From positions 109,120,944-109,184,943 of the forward strand of contig CM031858.1 of NCBI GenBank assembly GCA_018697195.1: a DNA stretch of 64,000 nt, read 5' to 3'. The stretch is from Certhia americana. Lineage: Eukaryota; Chordata; Aves; Passeriformes; Certhiidae. Positions within the stretch are counted from its first letter, which is position 1. Every line of letters begins with the position of its first letter. Made by a program: the position numbers and the translations under genes. The notes under the pieces were generated by a model that saw only the letters and a program-made list of their open reading frames with translations, had not been told where the DNA came from and made no database searches. Shown one piece after another: positions 23,576 through 35,880 of the stretch.

Positions 23576-26500
23576 GTTCCTTGTGTCTTTCCCAATACTC
23601 TTTCAATACACTTTATGAAGGCATTCTTCTCACTTACATTTAGCTATCTTAATTGTTTAAATACTTATGCAGTCAAGAAGGGAAAATGGAGTGAGGAAAA
23701 AAAGAGGCAAATGACTATTCTTATCCTGAAAATGTGCATAATACGGGTATCATAAGTCATTCTCTAACAGGTCATTTCTATGTTAAGTGTTCTATGTCTT
23801 ATGAATTACATACAGATTATTTGCATTTTGTACTGGTCTTTGATATTTTCAACCAGACAAAAAAAAAAAAAACAAAACAAAAAAATCCCCCAAACCTACA
23901 GTAAAACATGCATGGTGATGTTTTGAAGCATAATTCACTATGAATTCTTGTATTTTTAATAGATAGTCTAGGAAGTGAGTGTCATGTGAGTCAGAGTCCA
24001 TGCACGGGTGAGCAAAAATTTTGCAGTCATAGTAAAATGCAAATGGATGATGTTGAAGGTCTGCTGTTCACATGTGGGCAATCTCTAAATATTACTTCAA
24101 GATTAATTCTAATTATCTGTCCAGTATTGAAATATCTCCAGAGATCCACAAGCAACTGATTTGCAGGTGTTAACTGCATAGAATTGCAGTGTAAATACAC
24201 TGTGTTACAATAATTTTCCCTTTCTAAATTAATAAGAAGAATGGAAAATGGGAAAATATGGTACATAACAGGTTTGGATTTGGAGATTAGAATGATCTCT
24301 AAAGCTTCATAGTACAATAACAAAAAATATCACTAACAACTTGCCATTATAGCGCATCTGTATCTTGATTCACTAAGGAACTTTATCAGATCTTAATTTT
24401 GGTAACAAAACAATATTATTTGTGCACCTTGTTATTCTGGTGCAGCTCTTTGCCTCCTGTGCTACTTACAACTCAAGCAGTAAAGCTAAAAATTATGTAT
24501 TTGGAAAAATTGAATCTCTGAGTCACTCCAAGGTACTAAAGAAAATTAAATGAAAATTGGAAGAGCTAGAATTTTTTTCACATGAGTGAATAATTTCTTA
24601 CAGAATAAATAAAAGGCTGTTTGAGTGGAAAAAACCCTGATTGCCAAAAGACGGGAGAAAAGCTGTTTTATTTTACATATAAATGAAACAGACTAAATAA
24701 AAAAAAAATGTATTTAAGTCAAAGAAACAAATTGAAACCTAGTTTAAAAAATGCAAAACAAACAAAACCAACAAAATCCTCAAAAGCAACTTTTGATCTA
24801 AATAACCTGTGTCCTTTTCAGTTTGTTACAGTGAAGAATTCTGTACAAAGACAATATAATATGCAACCAATCAAGCTTCCTCTGAAATCAATAGAAAGAT
24901 TCACAGTTTCATTTGTTTTTGTTTAAAACTAAAGCTTTACGGTTTTAGCTGAAGCTTTATTCAAACTCTTTTAAAGAGTTAGAATCTGCTTTACCTTTCT
25001 GGTCTTTAGATTACATCTTCTAAAATACTGAGTTGATCTAAAGTAGGAAGTGGAAAAATTACATATCTAAATGTCATAAGCGTTTTATCGGTGATACATA
25101 TTTTACTCCTACCAACATTCTTTTTTCCCTTAAAATTGATGGAGATCTTATTTCTACACTATTTTATAAGTTTTTATACAACACCTATAGCAAATCATTT
25201 ACATCATACTGCCATTTTCCTTGGGTCAGTGCATTTGTCTCAGAGCATCCTTGTGGCAGTTACATAGCATCCATCCATTTGATCCATAGCAGTAATGCTA
25301 GGAACAATCAAGTGTGTGATTGTATTTGTGCAGAGCAGAGTTGTGATATTGATGCAGAGCTATGTGCTTCTCTTTTACATCCTTTGTTCTTTTTGTGTCG
25401 AGGCTGACGTCCCGCTGAGTTGTTGTGATTATGATTACGTTATCAGTATGTCGTAATTCTGCAATGATTTGAAAATTTAGCAACATAGTGAGTGATTTAG
25501 AAGAAAGAAGAAGGAGGTGGTCCATTATCTCCCAGGCAGAGCAACTCTTCTGAAGTAATTATTTCTTTTTTTTTTCCAAATTTCCAAAATTCCACAAACC
25601 TTTTACATCATATTTTGCTGAATTATGCTAATATATATCAAGTCATGACACAAAATACAAGCTAATGTGAAAATTCGTGGGGAAACAGAATTAACTCTTC
25701 CAGTTTTGAATTACTTTTTTTTTTTAACTTTTAATCCACTCCCACAAAACAAAGACAGATCAAAACCATCTTGCCATAGTATAGATCTGATGAACATATA
25801 AATGTTTTTCAAAAATTGCAAAGTTTCACTTGTCAACTCTTGCACATTTCTTCACTGGAACTTTATCCCCCTCTTACACTGTAAGATATTTACCTTTAAT
25901 GAAAAAGTACAAATAGAAGATTTAATCTTCCAGTTTTAAAGGTGTACTGCAGAAATAATTGTTGCATTCTGCCTCTTAGACCTTTATGCCCAAATTTGCA
26001 TTTAGATTCAACAGTTAGTGAAATGAATCCAGAGCCTCAACATTTCCAAGTAGCATTTCCTATTGCTATTAAGGGTCTTATTGTTTGCAGGGCAAATTTT
26101 TTATTTCATCTGCACTTTTGAAATCATCTTCAGTTTCTATCAGGTAATATTTTGAAAGAGATTTTTCTATTATTAACTTAATTATGTCTTCTTAATTGAT
26201 ATTGAAATGGTAGAGGACAAACTGTGACCAACCTGTGAATACATTTTATTACAGCTTCACAGTCAGTCCAAGATGCTTCCATCTCCCATATTGCTATGAT
26301 TTCCCTAGGAAGCAGCTACAGATTTGTAACACTTCTCATGCAGAAGGAAGAATTTTTCCCTTGTCTGTAATACTTTGTATACCTCATTATGTCAGAAGAT
26401 ACCACTTCCTCCTGAAATAACTTCAAATAAAATTATCTGGAATATATCAGCTGAAATAAACTAAGGAGACTTGAGTTAAACTAATGCATTTTAATAAAAT

Positions 26501-26646
26501 TATAATAATGGGAAGAACTGTATGAGAAAACAGAGGCTTAAGTCTTTTTTTAAAGCATGCAGAATGAGAACAAACTAAAAGTCTTTTCAGAAATGTAGTT
26601 CCTCAGACTTGTTCAGATCAGGCTTCTGAAATTTCTTTTTCGACCA
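23576..26646. other. Single-copy AT-rich DNA with a CpG-retaining patch
   Basis: No gene is recognisable. An A-rich run lies at about 23860-23886. The interval 25399-25453 holds five CpGs and is listed separately. The rest is AT-rich with no repeats I recognise. Confidence 0.5.
25399..25453. other. CpG-retaining patch with a CRE-like octamer
   Basis: Five CpGs occur within 55 bp (25399, 25408, 25413, 25438, 25452), in a neighbourhood where CpGs are hundreds of bases apart. It includes TGACGTCC at 25405-25412, one base from the CREB/ATF palindrome TGACGTCA. It is not part of a transposon that I recognise. This could be a conserved regulatory element, since methylated CpGs normally decay; that is inference. 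Confidence 0.3.
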
Positions 26647-26840
26647 CCTCAACCAGGGAAGGTCTAGATTAGATATTAGGAAAAAATTATTTATTGGAAG
26701 AGTAGTCAGGCGCTGGAACAAACTGCCAAAGGAAGTGGTGTAGTCACCACCCCTGGAAGTATTCAAAAAACATGTGGATGTGTGGCAAATGGTGGGACTC
26801 ATTAGTCTCTGAACTCCCTTCAGCCAGTCAAAACACTGAA
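26647..26840 (+). mobile_element. CR1 3' fragment (+)
   Basis: The CR1 ORF2 C-terminal text is recognisable: GGTCTAGATTAGATATTAGG, GGCGCTGGAACAAACTGCC, GGAAGTATTCAAAAAACATG. It then decays through the 3' UTR to about 26840, with no intact terminal octamers. No usable reading frame remains. Confidence 0.75.
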
Positions 26841-28712
26841 TATCAAAGTATTTTCCCTACAGATCTGAATTTTTAACACAATTAAAATATTGGAAAATCA
26901 CTAAAAACTGCCCAAAATAACCCCAAAACCTTCTCTCCCCTCCTCCCCACCAAGTCTGGATGCTTCAGTGGACTAATTATTATTATGTTTAAAATAGAAG
27001 GCCAGACATTTCCATCTTTATGAAATGTCTTGACTCTACTCAAGTTGTGTAATCTTCAAAGCTCTTTGCCTGTGAGGTTAAAATGACTAATTTTCATTCC
27101 TCAAAAGTTATAGAGCCTGCAACTTGTTGGGTTTTGACATAAAAATAGTCCCAGTCTAACAAAGTGTTTTGACCAATGGATATAAAGAAAGGAAGCTGGA
27201 TGGGAAGGTAAATGTGGCAACTTAGGTTTAGGTTGAGCACTTGGTCTATGGAGCTTGAAGGAATCCAATTTTTCAGTCCACCTCTTCCCATTATTCAAAG
27301 GTCTCCTAGCTCTGCAATCTCTTTGATTCAAACTGCAGTAAAAGTTTGTTCAACTAAAAAATGCAAAGGCCAGAACCCAAAACAGGAGTTAGAGAAAAGG
27401 TTTATGAAATCAGTCCTGTTCTCAGGCACTGATTTGGGATGCACTCATCTCCCATAATTTTAGTCTGTAATGTGCAGTGGCATGTTTGGTGTTCCTACAG
27501 AAGTGACACTATGAAAATGCCCTACTGAAATACTTTGTGAACATTTTTGTGCCTCTGAAGCTTATCCATTGGAAACATATAAATTAGATTTCTTTTCTGT
27601 GTTTGTCAAGCATTAATGTAGGAGCAGGAAATAAAGTAATATTAAGAAAAACTCAAGGGTGGTCATGTTAATCAATAGGTGCCATAAATTTAGACATCAG
27701 TATTGCCCCTGTGTAGCTGTGTTTTTACCAACTTTGTAGCCTATGATATCAAGACCAAACTTTTTTTAAAACACTCCCACAATCAAGGGAAAAGAGCAGA
27801 GGGAAAAAAGACCTCCACAATTTCAGGCTGGAGTGTAAGCCCCTTTTGGGATTTTACTGGACCATCCCTGCACCTATACAACTCTTCAGCATGTACAGCT
27901 GTTTCTATAAATTTCCTGATTAGTTTTTTCAGCATGTCATAAGGCCTGATTATTCTCCGATGAAAACAGTGAAAATATTGATATTGATTCCACTGGAGAG
28001 ATGTCAAGCTCATACAGAGTTTCTCCTTCAAGTCCTAGAGAAATTTAATGAAACGGCAAGTTAGCAACAAAGGAACCTGAGAGGATAAGTAGACTTGATG
28101 AGTTTACAGCAGGAGATCAAATGGGTTTACACCAATAGCACAATAATTTCTACAAGTAAATTATAGTATACTTCCTACTTTGAGCTCTGGGGCAGATGAT
28201 AGCACCTTTTTGCCTTTCTGCATGTGAACTTTGCAATCAATGCTCTCTTTTCTTTTAAGTGTAGAAATATTTCATCTTAATACCTCAATTTTATACTAAT
28301 TTCTGCTGACCTGCTTAGTTTTGGTGAGACTTTAAAATCTTATAAAGTTGTTAGAAACTTGTAATGGCTTTTACAGGACCTAATAAACTCGTTGGGGTTT
28401 TTTTGTTGGTTTTGTGTTTGGTTTTTTTTTAGAAGGAGATTTTTGCATTTCTATATCCCACTTTAATGCAGCAAGGTAAACCTGCTTATTAGCCATCAAG
28501 TTGCTACATATCAGCCTGTGAATTCAAACAACAGGAGCAGCAAGGCTGTTACAAATAGTTACACAAACTCTGTGAAGGACATATTTTCAATACAGATTTA
28601 ATAAAATTCCTAGTGTGAACTGGAATTTGCAAAGAATGTGCAAATGTCTTGAGCAGCCTTCATCTGCACACTATTATGCTTGCTAGGCTTGTAGGTGACT
28701 TGCCTGTTAGCA
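26841..28712. other. Single-copy AT-rich DNA
   Basis: No gene or transposon is recognisable. Homopolymer runs of T and G near 28395-28432 are the only local irregularity. Confidence 0.55.
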
Positions 28713-28765
28713 TGTGTGTGTGTGTGTCTCTGTGTGTATGTGTGTGTGTGTGTGTGTTTGTGTAT
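28713..28765. repeat. (TG)n microsatellite, interrupted
   Basis: TG dinucleotides run from 28713 to about 28765, interrupted by TCTC, TA and TT units. This is an ordinary dinucleotide microsatellite. Confidence 0.92.
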
Positions 28766-28849
28766 AGCTTTAAGTGCACAAGGGTACTTTAAATTTAGCA
28801 GGCAAAGAATTTTAAAATGTAAGTGCTTATCAACTGGGCTGGCAGAACT

Positions 28850-28920
28850 GTTCCATTAGCACATCTGGTAGAGCTGCTGCTTTGAGATGTGATGTGGAGA
28901 TGGATGAGCTCCAGAGTAAC
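28850..28920 (+). pseudogene. tRNA-like segment, possible tRNA pseudogene or old SINE head
   Basis: TAGCACATCTGG at 28857-28868 matches the RNA polymerase III A-box consensus at 11 of 12 positions, and is followed by the tRNA-typical GTAGAGC. A weak B-box-like GGATGAGCTCC starts at 28902, 45 bp downstream, the spacing found in real tRNAs. The implied acceptor stem (28850-28856 with 28914-28920) pairs at about five of seven positions and the D stem at three of four, but the anticodon stem does not pair and the B box fits poorly. It is therefore not a working tRNA gene. No CR1 tail or terminal A run follows, so a known bird tRNA-CR1 SINE is not supported. Confidence 0.3.
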
Positions 28921-31424
28921 CCCACTTCCCACAGGCTGCACGAGCCAGCAGGACTGCCTGCCAAGCCCACTAGGTTCATTAAGCTCAGTAGAACCCTGCA
29001 GGAAAAACCAATTTTAAAAATAGCTTTCAAAGGCTCCCTGGGTTTAAAAGTTCTGGATTCTTTTCCATTGCATCATGCAGAGAAATCTTTTCTTCTAAAG
29101 CACAATTTACATCCCCTGAATAAAGAGAAAGAAAATACCATTTTGGTTTGTTTGATGCACATGACTTGGCACTTCTGTTGGAAGTAATTTACTCTGTTTT
29201 TCAGCTTTGGTCACATAACCTTTGACAGGAGACTTATGAGTGACCAAAAGGTGGTCAGTCACTTTGTTGAAAAAATCTCTTTCCTTCTGCTGTTCCAGAA
29301 ATGCTTCATTTCCACATCTTAAAATACCAGGCTGTATTTCCAGGAGTATACTTTCTCACCCTATATTTGGAGGTGCTGAGAGCTCATGCTTTTACTGTTG
29401 ATGCTGTAGTGTTGGGGAGGGCAAGAGGTTATCAGCCTGGTGGCGGAAAAAAATAAAATCTCTCTTCAAATTCACAAAATGTGTCATCTAAGGTATGCAT
29501 ATCCTTTCTTCTTTCTTACTCTATTGTCCACATTGACTACTAAATTCTTCTTGTTCTTGCCCTGTAATGAGGTAAATATTTAGATTTTCTTAGGCTAAGT
29601 ATGGATGTGACCTCGTTGTGCTGAGTGCCCTTTTATTTTTACTTCCAGGAGGACGCAATTCTATAAATTGCCCGGCTTCTTCACAGCAAAGCAAAATGTC
29701 ATTGAAGACCTCAGGTAATGAAAGACTAAAATCTTATTAACAGTTGTAGACCTGACTCTCAATGCTACATTGATAGTCTGTGCTATAGTAATTGTTCATG
29801 CATATCAGACCAATGATAGTTGAAATTTTTAAAATACACGTGTTCTTCTAAAACTCAGTTAATAATATTCCAGTATGTAAATTTAGTATTTTAACACTGG
29901 GGTGTTGCTCTATACTGGTATGCTGTTGGTAACCATCCCCCGCTAATTTCTTTTCTAAAAACTATCTTTTGTGGTATCTTTTAAAAGATGGTTTTATTTT
30001 CTTCTTAGTATTTGACTTTGCTAAATAAGGAAAAAGTTGATTTTAAAAATCTTATTCATTTTAAGGAGCTACTTGCAGGCAAGTATAACTGCATTAAACC
30101 CCTTAATTTATAAATAAAAAATTAGAAACTAAGAACATATGTAAAAGAAGAAGTCACTCATGAAAAATATGACTCACAGAGTTTGCAGCACTACTGGAAG
30201 GTACTGAGATGTTGTAATGATAGCTCTGGCAGAAGAAAAAGTACAGGACAGAACAGAATGGATGTTCAAATCTTTGTGTAGGAAATGAATCGTGATGTCC
30301 ATTAGTGTCACTGAAAATTTTACTGTGAAAGCCCCATGTATTTTTGAAAGTGTACTTTTAAATGTTTAATACAACACTTATAAACAAAATTTAGCACAGG
30401 CACAATGAATCTGTGCTAATTCTCTGTATCTTCTCTGTCCTTACACTTTTGTTAGTAGGATTTAAAGCTTCATTACTAGGCCAGATCTTTTGTCACATCT
30501 CACTTGTTTAAGGTTGATGGATTTGTCTGAACTTTGGATATTTTAAAATAGGGATTGAATGACAGAACAAGTGTGTGCTAGCAAAGATATTGTTTCATCC
30601 CTGGGAGCTTCTGCTTAAATATCAAATTTTAAAAGTGTTCCTGTCTTATGAAAGAGTTTGACAGCTGTCAGGTCAGACACTGAGAGCGTAAGGAGTGAAA
30701 TCAAAGCTATCTTCCTGTCCTTTCTCCACAGATTCTGTGTGATTAAATGACTCTACCCAGATATGCAGGTATTACATAGAAGAATCTCTTCTTGTAGCAT
30801 ATATTTTTAGTCAAAATAGAAAAAAAACCAATCGGACTTTCAGATTCCTTAGTTTTGTGTTATAAACCAAATTCTATTTCTTAGCCCAGCATGATGTGAG
30901 GGACAATGTCATCTTAGGTAAGCACAAGTCTTCACCAAGCCCCATGAAATCTGATGCTTACATTTGTGATATTTAAACCCCTTTGGAATCAGCTGGGCTT
31001 GTTAAGGATGATATGATTTACTGACATGCTGCACCTTGCAGGATTAAAGTCAGTTTATAGGTAAAAAGTATTGGATGAGATTCATTCCTCTTTATTGACA
31101 GGAAAGGAAGTGCTTAAGCAGACTGGAAGGACTAGGAGATATGTGGCTGAAAAGGCTTGAGTTAATTAACTTGCCCTACTTAGAAGGAAAAAGAGAGGGA
31201 GGGGCAAGAACTATGAGAGAGAGGTTCATCTTCCAGATTTGGAACATGGGAGTGATCTGAAAAGAAAAAAGGTATCAGCAAGGATCTTTCATTAAATAGA
31301 TACAACCAATATTAGATGTAAGGCCAAGGAAGGTAAAAGACTGAAGATAAAGAGCCCTATTAAAAGAAGTAACATTATGATTTCTCAGGTAAGGATTCAT
31401 TGGTACTGCCATTATTATTCTCTG
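28921..31424. other. Single-copy AT-rich DNA
   Basis: No gene is established and no transposon is recognisable. The exon-like segment at 29649-29714 is listed separately. Confidence 0.5.
29649..29714 (+). other. Exon-like segment flanked by splice consensus (weak)
   Basis: A pyrimidine-rich stretch ending ACTTCCAG (29641-29648) is followed by 66 bp and then by GTAATG at 29715, a plausible splice donor. The 66 bp stay open in two plus-strand frames, contain two CpGs and include an ATG at 29696. The length is a multiple of three. I do not recognise either translation, and a 66-bp open interval is easily found by chance, so this is only a candidate exon. It might equally be noncoding. Confidence 0.15.
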
Positions 31425-31567
31425 TCCCTAGAATTGTTCAAGGCAAGGCTGGATGGGAAAATTTGAGAAATCTGTTCTAGGGGAAGGTGTCCCCACCCAT
31501 GGCAGAAGGGTAGGAACTCGACGGTCTGTAAAGATTCTGTTCAACCCATACCATTATATGATTCTTT
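31425..31567 (+). mobile_element. CR1 3' terminal fragment (+)
   Basis: The segment matches the CR1 3' end: TTCAAGGCAAGGCTGGATGG, GGAAGGTGTCCCCACCCATG, GGAACTCGACGG, then ACCATTATATGATTCTTTG as the degraded octamer tail. Only about 140 bp remain, mostly 3' UTR. Confidence 0.85.
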
Positions 31568-34500
31568 GCTGAGGAGAGGACACTGATGACAAGTTTTTTC
31601 CTGTGTGACAAGATAAAGCCAGGCCATATGACAGTGCTTCTACTAGTCGAACTGTAGAGCAAATTTTGGTACTTATGACCCACTGTGAAGTGGCTCAGAT
31701 GAGAACTCATGATGAACAGGTTGATAATTGACATAGAAGGAAGACTTCTGTCAGATGCCTTTGCTTTTGTACAGGAGAAGGTTGGAGGGATTTAAATCTG
31801 GTTGGATCTACTTTAATATTCAAAAAAAAAAAAAAAAAAAAAAAAGATGGGAGCTGGCAGATGTCCATGCTTTACCTGCACAGGATAGTTTACTCTGAAG
31901 AGCATGGTTGGTTTAATAATTTTCATTCAGCTCTGGCAGAAATTATAAATATAAAAAGATTGCAAATAAGTATGAAAGAAATTAGGACTTTATATTGATG
32001 ATATATAAATATATATAGTTAGAAAGTGAATGCAGTGCTGACCATAATCAGAAAAAATTGCTGTTACAGTAGAAAGTTTATTGTTAAACAGAAAATTTTG
32101 GTAGTCTTTAAAGTTATAAAATCAGTCTTAAAATCTTGAAAGATTAAAGATACCACACAAAGACACCCTATAATCTTTAAGATCCTGGGCTACATCTCAC
32201 AGGTTGTTGAAGAGACACAAAATTTAAAAATTATGAATGGAAGAGACACAGAATTAAAAATTATCTTCAGTTTCTTGAGAAAAAAAAGACCACCAGTCTT
32301 ATTCCTGAAGGATTAAGGGAGGGAATGTTCTTATACCATTAATGCAACTAATAACAGAAAGGGCGTAAAACAGCCAGGAGACTGGGGCTCTGAGTGTGAA
32401 CCAATGTGACACCACATAAGTTCATCTGCTGTGGCCATTCTCAAAGGGCAAGTGGGTGTCTGACATCTGGGAAAACTAAAAGAAAGAGGAAAGGCTGCAA
32501 GGATATCCATCAAAAGTAAAACAGGAGCAGGAGCTGTCACGTGCCAGAAAACTGCACAGTATGAAGAGAGGATTGATAACAGCATGATTAGCACAGAGAA
32601 ATTTTTCATGGAACAAGTAGAAAGCTCTGCAGCTGAAGATGAATGGGCTACTACTCTGGAAACAAATGGAGCATTTATTAATTAAGTGAGAAACAGGTGC
32701 AGTGAAAAGTATGGTAGTCAAAACCACAATTAGCACTGGCAGAGCACCCAGACACACTATTTAAGATACTCTGGATAGAAGAATGGCTTTTGCCCCAAAG
32801 CCAAATGTATCCAGCAAAAGTGCCAGTAGTTAATAAATTGGGAAGGGGAGAAGAGGAAAGGAATGTCTTTCAAGTGTACCAGAAGGATGAAGAATGCAAA
32901 AATGAATCAAAATGTGTCAATCTTGAGATTCACCAGGAGTAACACAGCACTGAAATAGTTAAGAAAATGTTAGGAGATCTCTTCCAGAGAAAAGAAAGAT
33001 TCCTAAAAGAGCAGAGCTTTGAGTCGGAAAAGAAAATCCCAGTTTATCCCAAATTCTTCCTATCCTTAGGATTATAGAGTATGAAAGAGATAGCACAGAA
33101 AAATGAACACAAGTAATGCCTGAGAAGATTTGTTAGACATGTTTGTATAACAAACCCTCAATATCCCTTTCTTTTTGGAAAAAAGAAACAGGCTTAATTT
33201 ATTTATGTCAGAAAAAAACCCGAAAACCAAATCCCAAACCAATAAAAGATGACCAGAAAAGCCAAGCAGTTCTGAGAATTGTTAGAACTCAAATTCAAAG
33301 TTATAAAATTAATTGGAATTGTTATCTGAGGAAGGTAGTCAAACAGACCACAGGCTGACTGCACAGGGCATAAGCAAAAAAAGATATAATATCTGTAGAG
33401 GGTAGGCTGACCTACCCTGACGGCTGACCAAATGTAGAGGGTATAAAATGTTTTGCTTCACCAACACATCTAGCAAACATGTGACTCAAATGTTATTACA
33501 GAGTTGAAAGAACTTCTTTAATCCCAAGAAACACAGCAAGACTCCGGGATATCTTGCCATCAAGCATTTGTCCTTTCTGAAATCTTCAACAGCATTGTTC
33601 TAGCTGTTCTTTACAGAAACTCCTTTCATCTGGTTTTACTCTATGTCAATTATTACAGTATTTTTTTATGCAGCAGCCTCCACTCAACACATTAGTAATC
33701 AAATCCAGGTAATCTGGATTTAAATTGATATTTTTGATTTGCATTTTATGTTTTTATCAATATTGACTCAGAATTGCCATTAAAATTTTTCAGTAAGCAT
33801 CTTTTTCAGAATCAAAACAGAATATGATTTCTTTAAAAAGTGTGTACGTATATTTGTATATATGTATAATTGCTAAAGTTGTAAGGAAAAAAATACTTTA
33901 TCTGCAGTCAGGTCAGAAGATAAAATAGGTGGACTGTGTGGTGTTGACAACACAAGTGGCAACATTTAAAGAAGCACATGGTAAATGTCTGGAAACCATC
34001 ATATTAAAACTATCTTATTTTAGTAAGAATATTCTTAAGATTCTATCTATATTACTTTTTTTTCCAGCACTTGGATGGAGGGCTTATAATGAAAATGTTT
34101 TTCCAGAAACTCAATGAATTGAACGGTATCAAAATGATAATATCATATTAAATGTTGATATGAAATATATTTCCAGAGTCAAAAGCATCCAACCTGAATC
34201 TTCAGACTAGGGTCAATAAATTTCTCTAACAATTTTCAAGGCTGATTTAATGTTCCTACAAGAAGGAATAACAATGAATGTCTGTGTTAACATCTAATAC
34301 AACTTTAGGCATGTCTGTTTGTGAGGCGAGATGTTTCCATAAGCTTTGGCAAACTCAAACAGTTGACATTATCTGTTTATGTAGTCAACAGTAAGCTCTA
34401 TTCCCTTCCTTCCTGCCAAACTCAACTACTAATTGCTTTCTGAACATTTACACATTGTCAGAAGTTGTATGAGACCGAAGATGGAGCAATTATTTTCTAC

Positions 34501-35150
34501 AGGTTATTTTCAAGGAAGTCTTGCAGAGAAATGTCACCCATTAAAGCAGCATGGAAAATATTTTCAGAACCACAGAGACTGCTGAAAAAGCACCTGAAAT
34601 GCTCACAGTTATGTCAAGACCAGAAGCACAAAGGCTTTGGATAATATTTAAAAATGAGAAAGAAGCAAATAAAAAACTTTTGGGACTCTTTGAATGCACA
34701 TCTGAGAGACACAGTGAACACATAAAATGCTATTTATAAAAGTAGATTCATCTCATGAATGAGCCAGTCAAACTGAAGATATGCTAAAGAGCCATTTGCT
34801 GTTAACTCCATAATTTATTGTGAGCCCATAATCCATTCTTAATTTATTCTGAGACCAATAAAAATGAGTAACAGAACCTGAACAAAAAAGCACCAGTAGG
34901 GGTTTATGAGTCAAGTCTCTTCAGCCCACAGAAGCCACTGCAGTCCTGCAATGGGTTTTTGTGGTCCCCACAACGTACTGGGGGCACTCATAGGGAGAGA
35001 TTAGAGCAGATGCTGGGTGGTGTAATACAGAAGAGAAAACAAACCCGTGGGATTAAGTGGAAACACTTAGTTTCATTACTGCTTCGGAAGAAAAAAATGT
35101 CCTCTGTCCAAGTAAAAATTATGTATCCAAATAGCTTTCCTGTTTTAGGG
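31568..35150. other. Single-copy AT-rich DNA
   Basis: No gene is recognisable. An A run lies at 31822-31845. A 31-bp unit (GAAGAGACACA with AAAAATTAT) is tandemly repeated about twice at 32209-32264. A short hairpin GGGTAGG/CCTACCC lies at 33400-33417. Minus-strand open frames at 32331-32757 are leucine-rich but have no recognisable domain. Confidence 0.5.
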
Positions 35151-35155
35151 AAGAC
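35151..35155. repeat. Target-site duplication AAGAC, left copy
   Basis: The left copy of the 5-bp duplication that flanks the solo LTR. The identical right copy is at 35876-35880. Confidence 0.9.
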
Positions 35156-35875
35156 TGTCTTGGTTTGGAAAGACAGGGGTGTCTGCTAGAAACCAAAAAA
35201 AAAATGGAAACTTCCCTTGGGGTTTGTTATAATTCCAAAATTGAAGGGGAGGTCTCAGGCAACGATAAAGAGGGTAGGAATAACAGTTCTTTACTAGTTA
35301 GTCTAACAAGGTAAATTAACAATAATAACTACAATATTGACAACAAACAGAACTAGAGAAGAAAAAGGGAAAAACAACAACCCAGTTGCAGTTTTTCCTC
35401 TGGTAACCCCCCACCCCCCTCAGTACCGTCACAAGCTAATAGGGCTAGCAGCAGCTCTAGGAGGGTGAGATGATTCCGAGGGTTCACAGTGGCTGGAGCT
35501 GTTGGAAAAGTGTCCCGGCTGGCAGAGGCTGCAGAAACACAGTGTGGGGAGATTTCGAGCAAAACTGAAGAAACCGTGGGTGCAGGGCAGGGAGGAAACA
35601 GGTTCCCAAAATCCCGGGGTCACACGAAGAGACAGTGGTCTGACGGAGTCCCAGGTGAAGGAATGGTGAGAGCTCTCTGCCTCACCGACATGAGCAGCCC
35701 TGGCAGTTCTCCCAGAGCAGAAAACTACCCCGATCGAAGTGAAGCCAATGTCTCTGGGTAGCTGCTTCTTTTGTTTAGCCCTAAGCACCCCTAAGTACCG
35801 AAAAGCACCCAGCCATTAGCTTTTTAGCAACTTCTGGGAAAAAAATTCTATAAGAAATCAACCCAACCCCCAACA
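35156..35875 (-). mobile_element. Solo ERV LTR with intact 5-bp target duplication
   Basis: The 720-bp repeat starts TGTCTTGGTTTGG at 35156 and ends CCCCCAACA at 35875, so it has the TG...CA ends of an LTR. The 5 bp AAGAC directly before it (35151-35155) are repeated exactly directly after it (35876-35880), which is a target-site duplication. No retroviral gag, pol or env sequence is attached, so this is a solo LTR left by recombination between the two LTRs of a former provirus. Family texts I recall place the polyadenylation signal on the minus strand (here degraded, AGTAAA near 35295), so minus is the probable sense strand. A 5-bp duplication fits ERVL or some other ERV classes. It is GC-richer than its surroundings and retains many CpGs, which suggests a comparatively young insertion. 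Confidence 0.9.
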
Positions 35876-35880
35876 AAGAC
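35876..35880. repeat. Target-site duplication AAGAC, right copy
   Basis: The right copy of the 5-bp duplication that flanks the solo LTR, following the terminal CA of the LTR without a gap. Confidence 0.9.

Noticed and set aside
32331..32757. Two overlapping minus-strand open frames (92 and 93 codons) with hydrophobic stretches, looking superficially like membrane-protein fragments
   Set aside because: No recognisable family motif, no continuous frame joining them and no splice pattern. Hydrophobic runs arise readily from T-rich DNA.
33400..33417. GC-containing hairpin GGGTAGG-CTGA-CCTACCC
   Set aside because: A 7-bp stem is expected by chance several times in a window this size, and there is no transcript context.
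35429..35788. Minus-strand open frame of 119 codons and a plus-strand frame of 90 codons
   Set aside because: Both are wholly inside the solo LTR, which does not encode protein.
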